Below are positions 42,537-55,774 of a stretch of DNA of 64,000 nucleotides, one piece after another. The first letter of the stretch is position 1. Each line of letters opens with the position of its first letter. The DNA comes from Hydractinia symbiolongicarpus. Lineage: Eukaryota; Cnidaria; Hydrozoa; Anthoathecata; Hydractiniidae. The DNA lies in assembly GCF_029227915.1 (NCBI RefSeq), contig NC_079880.1, forward strand, positions 15,272,001-15,336,000, in the 5' to 3' direction. A program made the position numbers and the translations under genes. The notes beneath the pieces were generated by a model. The model saw only the letters and a program-made list of their open reading frames with translations, was not told the origin of the DNA and did not search any database.

Positions 42537-45500
42537 CTTGACCTAAAAAAAATTGTTAACCTTAAAGCGGTATTTCTTATAACATTTACAATCCTCGTCC
42601 CCAGTGTCTTTTGACCCAACAGCTGTTATTACGGAGCGAATTCAAAATGCCTTGGGAACGAGGTTGAATATTTACAGCATTATATGTTCACGTTCTCAGG
42701 GTTCGTTGCGTAATATCGGAGCCGCTATCACTCAAAAAGGCAAGAATTCCTGGGGACGAAGTTCGGCAATTTACAAACAGTCTATTAACTATGACATTAC
42801 CTTATAATCATACATCCATAAACATAAAGTGTATAATCTCCGTGTTTGAAATAGTAAAATAAATAACAAAAACCTTGTTTTGATGTGAAATAAGGCAATA
42901 TACTTGATGCACAACCATAGGTAAATAAACTCACTGAAATGTTATTTTGAAGACCAGAATGCAACCATACTTGAGCAATTACTTACTGAGGACCACCTTA
43001 AACTAAAAAAACTCCATTTTTTTGGTTCTACATACATAACATATGAAGTCGTGTGGTTTGCCGACCAGATATTTAAAAATCAACTTTCCTGCAAAACCCT
43101 ATATAATAAGCGAAATTTTGAAAGCCACTATATGAAAAGACTAATTGTACCGCTGAAAAGAACTCAAAGATGGAATAATAAAATAGTAGTAGGCTTGCTC
43201 ATAACGATCATTATAAAATCTGTCAACAACCTATCCTTACAGCTATAGACTTCTCTTTACAAGTTAGAGAAACGCTTATCGATTTTGAATGTCGCGACAA
43301 ATACGTAAAATACGATACGTTTATCAAAAAATAAGGTTAAGCTTGGTTAATAGTTAAGCAGCAACAGAGATGGAAAAAAGTAACTGCTGCTATTTATTGC
43401 CAGAGCCTGCGCAAGGCACAAAACGCCAGAAGAGATTTAAGTAGTTTAGCTTTATTGTCAAGTGAAACAAATCGGTATTTTTCTGCGGAACTAAACAATA
43501 ACAACATTATAGAAATCCTAGCCGATTCTGGTTCATGCTAATTTATTCTAAAGCTATATCTGATAACAACACTGCAATAAATAAATATGCTTGAATTTCT
43601 TACTGAATTTAAAATGCTTCAAACGCTAAATGATCAATGTTAAAAAGAAATTAAGAATTTACTTTATTTCCATGTGTTTCTCTGATAAGAAAATTACCGG
43701 AACGATTCGAGTACTTCAATTTATCAATAACCACATTAAAAATAAAAAAATACTATATGTATATGTTACTACAAATTCTGTTCTCTGTTCAGACAGATGA
43801 CGGATCAGTTTTAAACATTTTTTGTTTCAACCATAAAGGCTTGTTTACACTAGGTGGAAATTGTTCCAATTTAACGCTGTCGAAGACATGCTGGTGTATT
43901 TTTCAAATAAAGGAAAAACTTGAAATACAAAAATAAACATCTTAAAAGGTAAGAAAGGTTCAAAGTTAATAAAATTCATTATAAATTTGTTGTAAAAAAA
44001 GTTGAACAAAATTGAGGCCGTGTAAACACAGTTTTATTTTTATATGACTACAAGATAGAACAGCTTAAATGTTTGGTGGGTAAACAAACGTAACAAAAGA
44101 AACTTCAAGTGGGGCAACCTCGTACCTAGAAATGTTACCTACATGGCGGGTGTTGCATATAAAAAGCAATTGGACACGAAATTGTAGTTTGAGAATAACT
44201 GTTTTACTTACTACAAGGTTGTTTACACGGAAACAAGATGCCTCAGTGTTGCAACTTTGTACCCAGCTCAAAATATTTTGGTGAATGATCATTGGTTGAG
44301 CGACATAGGTGTGGACGGGTTTACATTGCATTAAATATGTCAAAAAAGGGTCGCCATTGATAATAAAACTTCATCTGTTCTCAAAAAATTATATTTAAAT
44401 TGATTCAAACTGATACGGTATACCTCAAAAATCTTTTTGCAAATTTCAAGGTTTCTAATCCATTCCGCGAAATTTAATGCCTACGAGATATTTAATTGCA
44501 CGTAATTCGCAAAAATAATTTCCCGCGAATTTTTACAGTATTGTAAAGTCATTTATGTTGGAATCATTTTGTTAGGGATATCTTTTGAAACTTAAGACTT
44601 TCGCTGTTTTTATCCGATCGAAAAAAAATTTTTTCCACCAAGAAATCAAAACCCGATAATTCCCGAAAATAATTCCTGCGAAACAGAATGTTTTTGCGCC
44701 GCAAAACTTCTAATCTAGGCTAATACTAAACCACAATTGTTTTTGTTGGGACAAATTTAACTAAAACCTTTTCCCCGATTTCTCAATGTTGTTGACCAAG
44801 GGAGAGACGCACGTAGTATTTCAACATTGAAAAATACGGAAAAGGGGGCCTGTAAAATGTTCCGGGGATAAGTTTTTGTAGAAGTCCGTTTGTCCAAAAT
44901 ATTAATATACACGATTGTAGTACCACAGCTTTACCAAGGAGTTATACTTCAAATTCTAATCTTGTTTATTTGACGCACAAAGTGTAAGTTTGTCACTTCA
45001 CAATGATTTTTGATAATTTATTTTTCGCGTGCCTACAACTGCCCACATAGTTGCTGTTTAATAACAATAACACTACCAAAATATTGCTTCTGCATATCAA
45101 TAATACCCGCATCCTGTCTATGGCAAGAAAATAATTGTGCTACGGACACGCGAAAATGCAAATGCGATATACTTTTATCCACTTTGTTTCGACGTGGAAA
45201 GTTTCCAGCCTGCTGTATCAAAACCAACCATGTTTTTATCCTAGCTGGGTTACTTTCCCTACCTTCATGGTTTCACAAACAAATAAAAAATATTTGCGTT
45301 GGTACTATCCATATTTTAATCCTTTGTTTTTTAAAAAAAAATGTTGATACTAGCTCATAAATACAATAAAATACGAAAAAAACAACAACAAAGAAATAAT
45401 AACCGATGACCTTTAACAGAACAAAATTTATCAGAGCTCACTAAAAAGAGATTAGAAACGAATCCACAGGAATACACTATAAAAGTATGCAAAGCAATGT

Positions 45501-46421
45501 ATAAATATAATAAATAATTTTAACAAACAAATGTTTTTTCTGCTGACTCCATAACAGCTGGGTCTTTTTATAGAGGTAAATTTGAGGTTTGAGGAGATTT
45601 TCATATTTTTCTAAATAAACTGAGAATATTTGTGGAGATTTAAAAGGTAATGCCACGAGTGAAGAACTAATTATTACTATAGCCACGTAGCGTCTCTATG
45701 CATTTTGAAAACAAAAAAACGAGTGCCAAACCATATTTGAGCAGACATTCTGAAGTAAATCTTTGAAATTTGAGAAATGTGGCAACCCCTATAAAAAAGT
45801 GCGTCAAAATTTTTTGAATAAATATGTAAGCACACACTACAAATAAATACATATAATGATAGAAAAATAGTTTAGTGAGTGTGTACGTAGATCGTTATAT
45901 ATACGTTCCCTAAAAAACTATAAATACGTAAATAAAAATCTCAAATCTTGCAAAAATTCTGTTAAAAAATATAAATAAGTGGAACATACGCGAAAATTCT
46001 CAATTGTATACAAGCGAGGTATGCAAAATACTATTTAAAAACGTTCACAAAACGTTGAAACACCCAAAATAAAATAGAACACAAAGAAAAAACATGAGAC
46101 GGGGCGCGGAACTAAAAAACACGTAAAACAAAAAACTATTTACACAAAGAAAAACCTACGACAACACACAGAACAAAGAAAAACCTTATATTTCTCAGCA
46201 TGAAATATAAAAACATGATTTTGTGCGATTTTAAAAGTATTCTTACTGAAGACTGTCATATTAAAACAAAATATAAAAAATACAAAAATACTAAAATATA
46301 ACAAAACTCCCTTTCCTGTAAAAAATACATATTAAGCCATTTAAACAAAAATATAGCACTATAAGGGTTTTTGACTCGAAAGAGTTCAATTTACTACGCT
46401 TTACATTTCCAACAAATGCGC
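42537..46421. other. Intergenic DNA between the SelP-like and ABHD-like genes
   Basis: No family motif is seen in any frame. Degenerate repeats with CGCGAAATT/CCCGCGAATTTT occur at 44440-44700, probably an old MITE. The frames at 42604-42807, 43051-43248 and 45010-45360 look like chance. Confidence 0.4.
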
Positions 46422-49400
46422 TCATCCAATCGTTAAGTTATATGGCCTCGTCCTGATTTCTGATCTGTCGGTATTCTTCTCACTGAATATCATACTTGCG
46501 TACTGCTGAAACACACGATGGTGTAAACGTTTGGGCGTCATAAAGAAGCCCTCCAACCACGCCATATGGCCACCATATTTTGTCGTGATTACAGCTATAC
46601 GGGGATTCTGTAAAATCTTTTTGAAGGGAATAGCTGCATGAATAAAATAAATATGTCAGCGAGATGCAGATTAGGAATCATATGGTATTTTCGGCATAAA
46701 CTTTTGGTTGAATATTTTTACCTTATTCTTATTTACCTTAGCGTTATACTTTTAATTTTGAAGAGGCAATATCAAACACTGGTCGATAGAAAATTAAAAG
46801 ATTTTTGGAGTGACTATGAAACGACAAGTAAGCACGGTTTACACTAGGCACTAATCACCGCTAACTAGCGCTTAGCGGTCAAATAATTTCCAGCATTCAA
46901 ACTAGTCATAAAACTAGCGCTGCCAAATTCCTCAATTGCAAAGTGGACTTCAAAGAAAAGCGGCTGTGTAAGTAGGTGTAAAAAGCATGATTTTATAATT
47001 TCATCATAAATGCTGTTTTTTGCTCGTCGCACTTTTTAAAACAGCAGCAGTAAATATAAATAAACTGTTTAATAGAAAAACCTTTGCTACTTCATTTCTG
47101 CAAACCATAAATATCGTCAGAATATATAAATATTGCATAATTTTATGTCAGTCCAAAAAAACATTCCTGATTATTGGCATCCTTTAATGTATGGGGCTAA
47201 CTATCAAAAAGAAGTAGTTCTTAACCAGTTCTTACTAGCGCAAGTTTCCGTTAGAAGAAAATAATCCTAACCGTTAATTCGAACACGCAAGGGACTAAAT
47301 TATTTGTTTGAATTAACGAATGTTCGGATTATCGGAAGTTCAGAACAAACAAGAATTTTTTAATAAACGTTAAAAGGTAACTTTATTACAACTTTACTAC
47401 AACTTTTAAAATTTTTTTTAACGTTGTTAGCTTGGCGATAGGAAAGGCCTCCAAATTCCTTGTAAACTTCATTTTATTGGAAATGCCAATTTAATTGATA
47501 AATTGAAAGAAATATTGCCACTATTGATGCAATAAAAATGAATAAAAATGAAAACATTTTTTATTTTTCCATAAGATTTTATTTATCGATACACAAAATT
47601 TCGCATTACCGAGCATAATGCAGCCTTGGGATTAAAAAATTGTTCGAATTAGCGAAATTCGAATTAAGCAGCTCAAAATATAAGACTTTATTAAACCAAA
47701 CTCAAGGGACTTGGAAATTTGTTCGAAATAACGGAAAGTTCGAATTAAGCGGCATTTGAATTAACGGACGTCTACTGTATCGCCGATTGGAAACCATGTT
47801 TTATAGATTTCGCCCAATACCTCATTTTGGTTTTGCCGGCCAAACCTCACCCCAAAACGTACTAACTTACCCCGTTTTCGGCATAAGGGATCATCATCTG
47901 CATTTAGATTCAAAACCGGAATACAAATATTTTCAAGTGGAAGAGAGTCCAACGATGCGTCAGCATAAAACACCATGTGATCTTTGTAGCCAAACATGGG
48001 GCATGTGTAGCGATCGTCGAAATCCCATATTGTATCACACTATAAAGAAAAAGGTTTATAGACAGCTTTACAGGAGTATCTTCTTCCAGTCGTTGCATGA
48101 GTGGGCTATATTTTTTTGGCTCTTACAAATTAGGGACTTGTAATGTAGATTTACTTTCAGAGAAAAAGTTATACTTCTACTTTTAATTTCACTTAATTAC
48201 TACACTTTTGTTCAAAAAATTGGAATATACATTTTTAAGGTCGTACCCACAAGCAATTATTTACCGCCTTCTTATATCAGACATACGCGCTTTGTACTTG
48301 TCAGTGTCCACAGCGGACTTAGGATCTCAGGTTATAGATGCGTAACTGTGTGATAATTCTTGCTACGTCAGCGTGGACTATTTTCTAGATTTCCTGGAGC
48401 TTCAGACATTGCAGAAACTGCGACTACTGCACTTTTACCGTTCCACACCCACCCTCACCAAAAAATAACCAAATGTTATCATAAACTAGTTTCTATTTTT
48501 CAATTTCAAACATTTACAATTAAACTAATGAGAAACTTCTTAAAATCACTTTACCTTTAGAACACTATCCAAATTGATTGGAAGTTCGTGTTGTGTTTCT
48601 GCAAACATCTCATAATTTCTAAAGAGAAACAAAAACATAATATGCTATGATCCACGCCAAAAGATGACATTATTGAAAGGACTATTTATTTTCTAATATG
48701 GTATCCCAAATTATAAATTTATTGTACCATACTATAAAGGACTTCAAAACCATCTGAATCTAGAATTTTATGTTTTGACTATTCAATGTCATTGCTTAAT
48801 GTCAGCTCAACAATTTACAATTCTTACCAAATCTCACAAGCATTTACTCGAAGGCAACCTACCCTTTAACAAGCGCCATGAGCTCACCCGTCATGTGGTT
48901 ATTAATTGTAAGTTTGTTCCAAAATTCCGACAAATTCTGTTTGGATTCAAACGAATTCCATGGCACTGACAGGATATAGGCAGCAATGAGGTTGTTGGGG
49001 ATGTCTTTTCCTTTGCGAGCAAGATAGTTTATAAATATGCAACTAAAATAAACAACAATAAAAAAACGGGGATTTAAAAATATTCTGGAAATATCTAAAG
49101 TAAAGAATTAGTTTTTAAGAAATTTACAAATTTTTTTAAAAACTTCGCAAATCCTGACTAATTTGCATATATTAACTTTACCGAAATATTTAAATCTTTT
49201 TTATTAACAAAAATGAATTGTTCCTAAACTTTCTAAAAATAGAGTGAAAAGAATACATCAAATACAATGTTAATAGACCTATATCCACTTGCTTCCGCGA
49301 AATATGCATGCAAAAATGCATAATAACATGGAAACAAGATTAGTTATGAGCAAATTTCGGGATGCTGGTTGTTAACATGCAAGTTTGAAGAATGTATCAA

Positions 49401-51353
49401 CAAAATGTTGACTTCTACAGCTTTTAACTGGCAGTTTCAAATAATGGTAGTTAACATATTAATATAGAGGGTATTTGTAGTGATAGTGTGACAAAAAGTT
49501 CCAATATTACAAATTTTAAGGGCGTATCTTTTGGTATATGTTAGCTAGCTAAACCTAAAACCTAGCCACGTTTTTAGAATGTGGATACATTTTTATTTTA
49601 CTGTTTCCAAGTAAATTTAAAACTAAAAAAAACATACAGTTTACTAATGTTCAATGGCACTTCATATTACTCTGATCAGTTCAAAAAATTAAAATTAACT
49701 TGCTGGTAGCTAGCCAAAGTAGCCAGCGCTAAGCTACAACCCTGGAAAAACATATTGTGAATTTCATTTTGAACACTCCATTCCCCCCCCCCCCCCCCCC
49801 CAAAATCAATGTTGAATACTGAATCCGCTTGACTGATGCTAACAGACGCACTGCAAAAACCTGGAGTACTAGAGAAAATTAACATTTACTTTGGAGAAAA
49901 GGGGTGGGGACAATAAAGAGATTTCAACATAAGAATAATGAGGGCTGGAGGGTTGCAGCTCTATATCTTAGCCGCATGAGTGATCAACAAATAATTTTTC
50001 ATTATTTGTTTCGTAAAACGATATCTAAAAGTAATATTTTCAAACTATCGGCTGTTGTGATTACGTAACTATCGCACTCCTTCTGTCAAAATACCAAGAT
50101 GGTAACTGTCTGAATACAAAATTTAAGAATTAAGATATCATTCCTTTTGTCAACCTTTTTTTTGGAATTTTAAATAATTTTTTTACCAAATAAAATTTAC
50201 GAGAGGCTTAAAATGTGACGCAAATGAGCAAGAACATTCGAACGAAAGTTTAAATTCCAACTCCCCCCACCAAGTCAAATTAATATCCTAATTCTGAAAT
50301 CACAAATGTGTAAAATGAGAGTTATAAATACTTCAAAAACTGCCCTTACTTAGAAAAAAAATAAACGAGTTAAGGCACCCACAAGGTCAACTCAACTACT
50401 ACTTTAAAACCACACTGTTATCAGTAAGCCCTACTTATGTTATTTTCACAGATGTTGTTTAAAAACTAAACTACAGTCAATAACTGGATCCACAAGATAT
50501 ATGCCAGCAACATCACTAATTTTTGTAAACAGCTTGAAATTTCACGTTTGTTTGGAACAAGTCAGCAAGCCAACTAGCTAGCTACTCATATCATATTCAA
50601 AGCTAGCTAATACCTAGCTCATTTAACACCAAGAATAATAAACAAAAACATTAGAACGGCCCAATGATACATACTATCATCCCATATTATAACCAAATGG
50701 TAATAACAATCTGTATGACAAACTAATTTTCCAAATATTGCAACTAAACAAACCATATCTGCACTACTTCGCTGCAAACTGAAAATTTGCTCATAACTAA
50801 TCTCGTTTTCATGTTATTTGGTATTTTGGTATATATATTCCGCGGAACGGTATTGCAAAAAGGTCTTTTTTTTATCAGCATGCTAAATTGGACTGTGTTT
50901 TGTGTAAAGTTTCTGCCTTTCCAGCCACTTATAAAACTTGCAGCCCAATAAAGCAAATTTCCAGAGTTTCAACATGAAAGTCATAAACATCACCCAGTGC
51001 ATATGTTGTTATTTTAAAGTGAGGCTTTAATTTTTTTATTTAAAACATTGAAGCAGAAATACTAAATACTAAAAATAATGAAACACAAACTTCTCCAAAC
51101 GTCTTAGTCCAAACCTTGCGAAAATATACTTTTTTATTGCATTTTTAGCCTAAAATACATTTATGGTTAGTTACAAAAAATTTTTATTTGCAAAATGTGA
51201 TGGGTTCTATCATCTAAAAATTTTCATATTCAGCATCGATATTTTTTTACTCACGCTCCAATAGAAAATGCAACCACCATGATGGGTGTGGAAGGATAAC
51301 GGTTTGCCACAGTGTGAAGTGTTTGTTCTGTATCATCACCTTTTGTCACACAA
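46422..51353 (-). CDS. ABHD1/ABHD3-like alpha/beta hydrolase, 3' exons
   Basis: Five exons join in phase: 51255-51353, 48863-49042, 48555-48618, 47871-48039 and 46422-46633 (TGA at 46422). Intron borders are GT/AG (for example GC|GTGAGT and TTTCTTTATAG). The first exon carries the nucleophile elbow VVAFSIGA (Ser), where most of the family has G-x-S-x-G. NYLARKGKDIPNN, AYILSVPWN and FDDRYTCPMFGYKD follow. The catalytic Asp lies in LNADDDPLC and the His in TTKYGGHMAWLEG. Family members are membrane-anchored serine hydrolases (ABHD3 cleaves medium-chain phosphatidylcholines). The 5' exons lie beyond the retroelement stack at 61583-62337. Confidence 0.85.
46634..47870. other. ABHD intron with pogo/Tigger-like remnants
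   Basis: The region 47262-47777 contains stretches such as AAGGGACT, TTGTTCGAA.TAACGGAA.GTTCGAATTAAGC and ends ...GGACGTCTACTG|TA, the look of pogo/Tigger-type terminal repeats next to a TA site. The motif occurs twice in the same orientation (47286-47340 and 47695-47777), so it is not a simple intact MITE. Confidence 0.45.
49043..51254. other. ABHD intron, AT-rich
   Basis: A run of 19 C lies at 49782-49800. TAGC-rich short repeats lie at 50575-50610. No coding motif. Confidence 0.4.
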
Positions 51354-51828
51354 CTGAACAAAGGACTCTATAATAAATATTTATGTTTTTAAATTTACAT
51401 TTATTTTGCAAATTTAAAGTTTACAAATAATAAGTTCAAGAATTGTGTACAACAACATTTTTTGAAATTCCTAAATTAAAGAATCTTAAATAGCCACTGC
51501 TTTGCTTTATATCCTAAATTTTATACTGAATTTACAAAGAAGAATTAAAAAGAAGTCGGTATAAGCTAAAACACCAAAAAAAAAAGATTGAATGCTTGTC
51601 CTTGCTTGAAAAATGTAAATTTAAATTTGAAAATACAACGCAAATTCACAAACATTAATTCTGCATTTATTTCTTCCTTAAACCTATTATAGAAAAATTT
51701 ATATTTATATTTATTTAGTAATAGTTGAAAATATATACAAGCATGAAATGAAAGTAGAACACATATATAATATAAGCAACAACAAAGCCAAGGTAATAAC
51801 ACATCTCTATATAATATTAATAAGCGTG

Positions 51829-52033
<205 letters not shown>

Positions 52034-52149
52034 GCATAGCTCACAACGTAAAATATGTGAAAACATAACTCCAAATCCAAAGTAGTAGTAGAAAATAAAA
52101 TAAAATATGTCACGCAAGGTGTGATGCCATAACTCGTTGGGCAGAAAAC

Positions 52150-53201
52150 TGAGCAAGGGGCATGTGAAGGTGGAGAAACAACTGTCAGATTTCCAGTCCC
52201 CCAAATAAATATATGATATCCAGGGGAACACCTGCCTCTAAAGCAAAGGTAGCACCACCACGGCGAAACGAGTGGGTACCATATTGGGAGGTAGAACACC
52301 CTAACTCTGTGAAAACTTTTTTTATAAAGGACATGAAAGTCTGATATGTCAATACAGTGTTGGGTAGCATCGAGGATTTGCGCCAACAAAAGGCTTGAGC
52401 ATAAGGCAGAACACCTGGAGTAAGAGAAAAAGCATGCAAAATAGCCAGAACTGGACAAAGAGGAGAAGAAGGAATAGCAACCAGTGGAACAGCAATTGTG
52501 CGCTGTCCCAGTTGGATGGTCTTACTCCATCTAACTAGAACGAGAATATGGTCGTCATGAAAAGTAAAATCAGACCGAACTAGTTGTTTGAGCGGATTAA
52601 ATAGAGTAGAAGATGCTAACAATAAATGTGATTTATGGAACAGACCAAAAAATGAAACTAAACAAACAGCCCAAAATGAAGCATGAAAGCTACAATTTAG
52701 GTTAAGGCGAGAATGAATACCAAAAAGAAGTGCAGTGGTAATAGGAAGACGTGGCTTGGCAGGAACACCAAGCATACGCTTCATACCTTTTAAAACTGTT
52801 GATAGTGTCCAATTGTTGGTTAGAGGATTAGCATACTCCATCTCAAGATGTAGAAGGCCAATAAATTTTAGATACATACAAACTGATTGTGGTAATAAAA
52901 ACCTAGCCAAATGGGCAATATATAGGCATAAAAAATCTGTGGAGGCAGGTACAAGTGGTGAAGACATCTGGCTGCAAAAAAATTCATAGGCCTTGCGATG
53001 TGTGCGATAGCTCTTTTTTGTATTCTCAGCATAGGTGGCTTGCCGAAAAAGGAAAACGTCGTGCACCAACTCCGAAACAAAGGGGGGGGGGGGCAACTCT
53101 AGAGAAAGGAGAATACAAAAATTAGCTACCACAGATGGTATACTTGCCAATGAAAAAAAAATAAGAATAGGCAGACATATGATTGAAGGCAACCAAATCA
53201 C
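52150..53201 (-). pseudogene. DIRS tyrosine recombinase
   Basis: The frame 53201-52185 holds a SAM-like N-terminal domain (TKKSYRTHRKAYEFF, DFLCLYIAHLARFL) and the catalytic part with SFFGLFHKS (first Arg box, Arg replaced by His), RWSKTIQ and THSFRRGGATFALEAGVP (H-x-x-R). A frameshift near 52205 moves the last helix to another frame (LGDWKSDSCFSTF), where the catalytic Tyr is missing. So two active-site positions are lost. The family joins circular cDNA into the genome. Confidence 0.82.
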
Positions 53202-53526
53202 AGACTGAAGTCAGTGAGTTCAGCTGCAAAAAGTGCAAAAATGATAATAAGTGTTGTCTTGAATGAAGACGTGATATGTCGTCGGCAAGGAATGGAAAGC
53301 CTTCAAACAAAAATTGAAGGTAGCCGATAACCAAAACAACTGACGTAAATAGTCCATCATAACAGGGTGATGGGTAGTGCCTTTATTAAGCAACAGCAGC
53401 AGTATTATCGCACAAGACATGAATAGTTTTGTTCTTCCAAGTGGGAGCCCAGAGAATAGCAGAAAGAACTACACACAGGGCTTCCTTAAAATTAATATGC
53501 AAAGAGGCAAGAGGGGAATGGTCTAC

Positions 53527-54350
53527 CTATAGATGAGAATAGAACCAATCACCCTCAAAAAAGGCACCAACAGCGTCAGAGCAAGCATCAGTTTGCAGAC
53601 TGGTAATAGGTCTTTGGTCATAGAAATCGCATTGTCCATTAAACACACCCAAGAACTGATCCCACCAAGCTATATCCCTGTAAAATTCGAGCGTCAAGCG
53701 ACACTTCGAGGCAGGGGAAGACAAGGTGTTCATCAGATCCAGGACACGTCTCAAGAACGTTCTACCACCATACACGACTTTACAAGCCCAATTTAGCGTT
53801 GCAACTCTTTCTTAGAGGCTCTCTGCTTGGTTAAAAAATGTGACACTACTTCCATCAATGCATCTAGTTTAGCAGGTGAGAGAGAAAGGGTAAGTGACAC
53901 AGTGTCAAGCAGAATTCCAAGAAAAGTAAGTTGCTGGCATGGAGGAAACAACTTAGCAGGGCTAAGCTGAAACCCTAGTGCAACAAGTAATTTACAGAGT
54001 GTGTTATAGGCCTCATAACATTCAGTATGTGTTCTGCCAATAACCAGGAAATCATCTAGGTAGACAATAACTAGAGGAAAACCTTGTCTTAGCATCATAT
54101 GACGAACAGATTGTGTAAGGCGATGAAATATTCCAGGAGCACTTCGACCTCCAAAAGGAAGTCAAGTATCGACAAGATATGAGTATCGAGTGCTTCCAGA
54201 AAACCAAGCGGAGCATAGTTTGATTGATGAACAGGCACTGACCGATATGCACAGCATAGATCAACCTTGGCCATAAAATATCCCTGTTTGATCATAGCAC
54301 AGGCATCATCGATAGTTTGAAATTTTTGTTTTTCAATATCAATGTACGTA
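53527..54350 (-). pseudogene. DIRS reverse transcriptase and RNase H, C-terminal part
   Basis: Frames 54295-54095, 54098-53793 and 53775-53527 are parts of one protein: MAKVDLCCAYRSVPVH (palm motif A), VIVYLDDFLVIG (catalytic YxDD), FLGILLDT, and then an RNase-H-like part with LQTDACSDAVGAFFEG. Frameshifts occur at the borders. The N-terminal start of the RT lies on the other side of the copia insertion (58525-58640). Confidence 0.82.
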
Positions 54351-54355
54351 TTGAC

Positions 54356-54569
54356 TGTTAAACTCGCAATATGTGTATGACTAACCTGTAGGTTATCTTC
54401 ACAGTTCTCCTAATAACGCAACACCAAATAAACCCAATTGATTTACACACAACACAATATATACCACTATTATAAACACAATGAATTCACCAGCAAGATT
54501 GGTTCAACACATGCAAACCCAACCACCAATTAATTCTTATTAGTAATCGCCTAGAATGGAAGATTAACA
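54356..54569 (-). repeat. 3' LTR of the copia element
   Basis: 214 bp; see the partner at 58306. The polypurine stretch AGAAAAGAAAATAGAGGGAG precedes it on the minus strand. Confidence 0.92.
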
Positions 54570-54859
54570 ATCTCCCTCTATTTTCTTTTCTGCACGTTGT
54601 TCAGTTTATGCTGCTATGGGAGGAATTTATAGCGACTCCTACTCGCTTAGTATAGTGGTCCTGGGGAGAAATTTGCTTTTCACCAATGCCCTCTACTATA
54701 CAAGTCTTGATCAAACAATTACCGAAGACTATTCTTTCTTGGGTCCTTAGTTGTGTGATGCCAAGTGCTAAGTGGTGTTTCAGCAATGAATTCTGAAAAA
54801 TAAAACTCAAAAAAAACTTTATAATAAAATATTTTGAAAACACAACATTTGATTGGTCA

Positions 54860-55574
54860 CTAATACTCATCATGACCATTTTGTAGCACATTCAGTAGAA
54901 GTGTGCTATTTGCTCCTTGCTTTGTTAACACATCTGCTAACTGATGTTTGGTGGGAATCCACTTCAATATAACTTCCTTTTGATTGATGCTCTGTCTGAG
55001 AGAAGCCATGTCAACTCTTAATCGCTTATCTTCTAAAGCTTTTGTTGAATATGCAGCTTCATACAAAGATTTGTTATCTGTGTAGCACAAGATACAGATC
55101 TGTCTTCACAATTTCCATTATTACATTTTTCACCCAGATACATGCATCAATACCATTAACAAGTGCTAAGGTTTCTGCTGCAAGTGTGCTACGCACAACT
55201 CTCTTAATCTTTTTTGACTGCCATGTGATAGGTGTCATGGTGTTCTCAACACCTTTAAGAAAAACAAAAATTCCACTTTGAGAGCTTCCGTCACGTAAAT
55301 TTCCAAATGAGGCGTCAGCGTACAAGATTAATTGTAATAAAGGTTTCAACTTCCAAAATTTTAGGCAAATATCAGGATCCAATTTCAACTTCTTTACCAA
55401 TTTATTAGCTCTCATAACATCACCAACATTTGCACGGTTTAACTTTGTGCTTAACTGACAAACATCAAAAGAAATATCTGGCCTTGATTGTGAAGATACC
55501 CAATTTAATTGACCACAAATACATCGAAACTTAGGTTGCTCTTCATGTGAGAGTTCTTGATGTTTGTTTTTGGC
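54860..55574 (-). pseudogene. Copia RT thumb and RNase H
   Basis: About 55416-55574 reads LSHEEQPKFRCICGQLNWV and SRPDISFDV, the end of a copia RT. The frame 55415-55074 has ILYADASFGNLRDGSSQSG, WQSKKIKRVVRSTLAAET and DACIW; the frame 55090-54860 has YTDNKSLYEA and HQLADVLTKQGAN. Those are the D, E, D positions of the copia RNase H. One frameshift near 55085. The catalytic palm of the RT is missing; an inverted LTR fragment stands in its place. Confidence 0.8.
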
Positions 55575-55774
55575 AATTAATTGGTGGTGGGGTTTACTTG
55601 TGTTGAACCAATCTTGCTGGTGAAATCATTGTGTTTATAATAGTGGTATATATTGTGTTGTGTGTAAATCAATTGGGTTTATTTGGTGTTGCGTTATTAG
55701 GAGAACTGTGAAGATCACCTACAGGTTAGTCATACACATATTGCGAGTTTAACAAATGGTAGCAGAGGGTGGTT
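55575..55774 (+). repeat. Inverted LTR fragment ending in a tRNA-copy-like 18-mer
   Basis: 55575-55754 equals the reverse complement of the copia LTR without its first 36 bp, so it is in plus orientation inside a minus-strand element. It ends with TTTAACAAA and TGGTAGCAGAGGGTGGTT (55757-55774). Similarity to the element's own leader stops after the 12-base primer site, but similarity to the complement of initiator tRNA continues to 18 bases. Confidence 0.8.

Noticed and set aside
47262-47777. Intact pogo/Tigger MITE
   Set aside because: The two end-like motifs have the same orientation, and no matching left TA end is found; kept only as a remnant.
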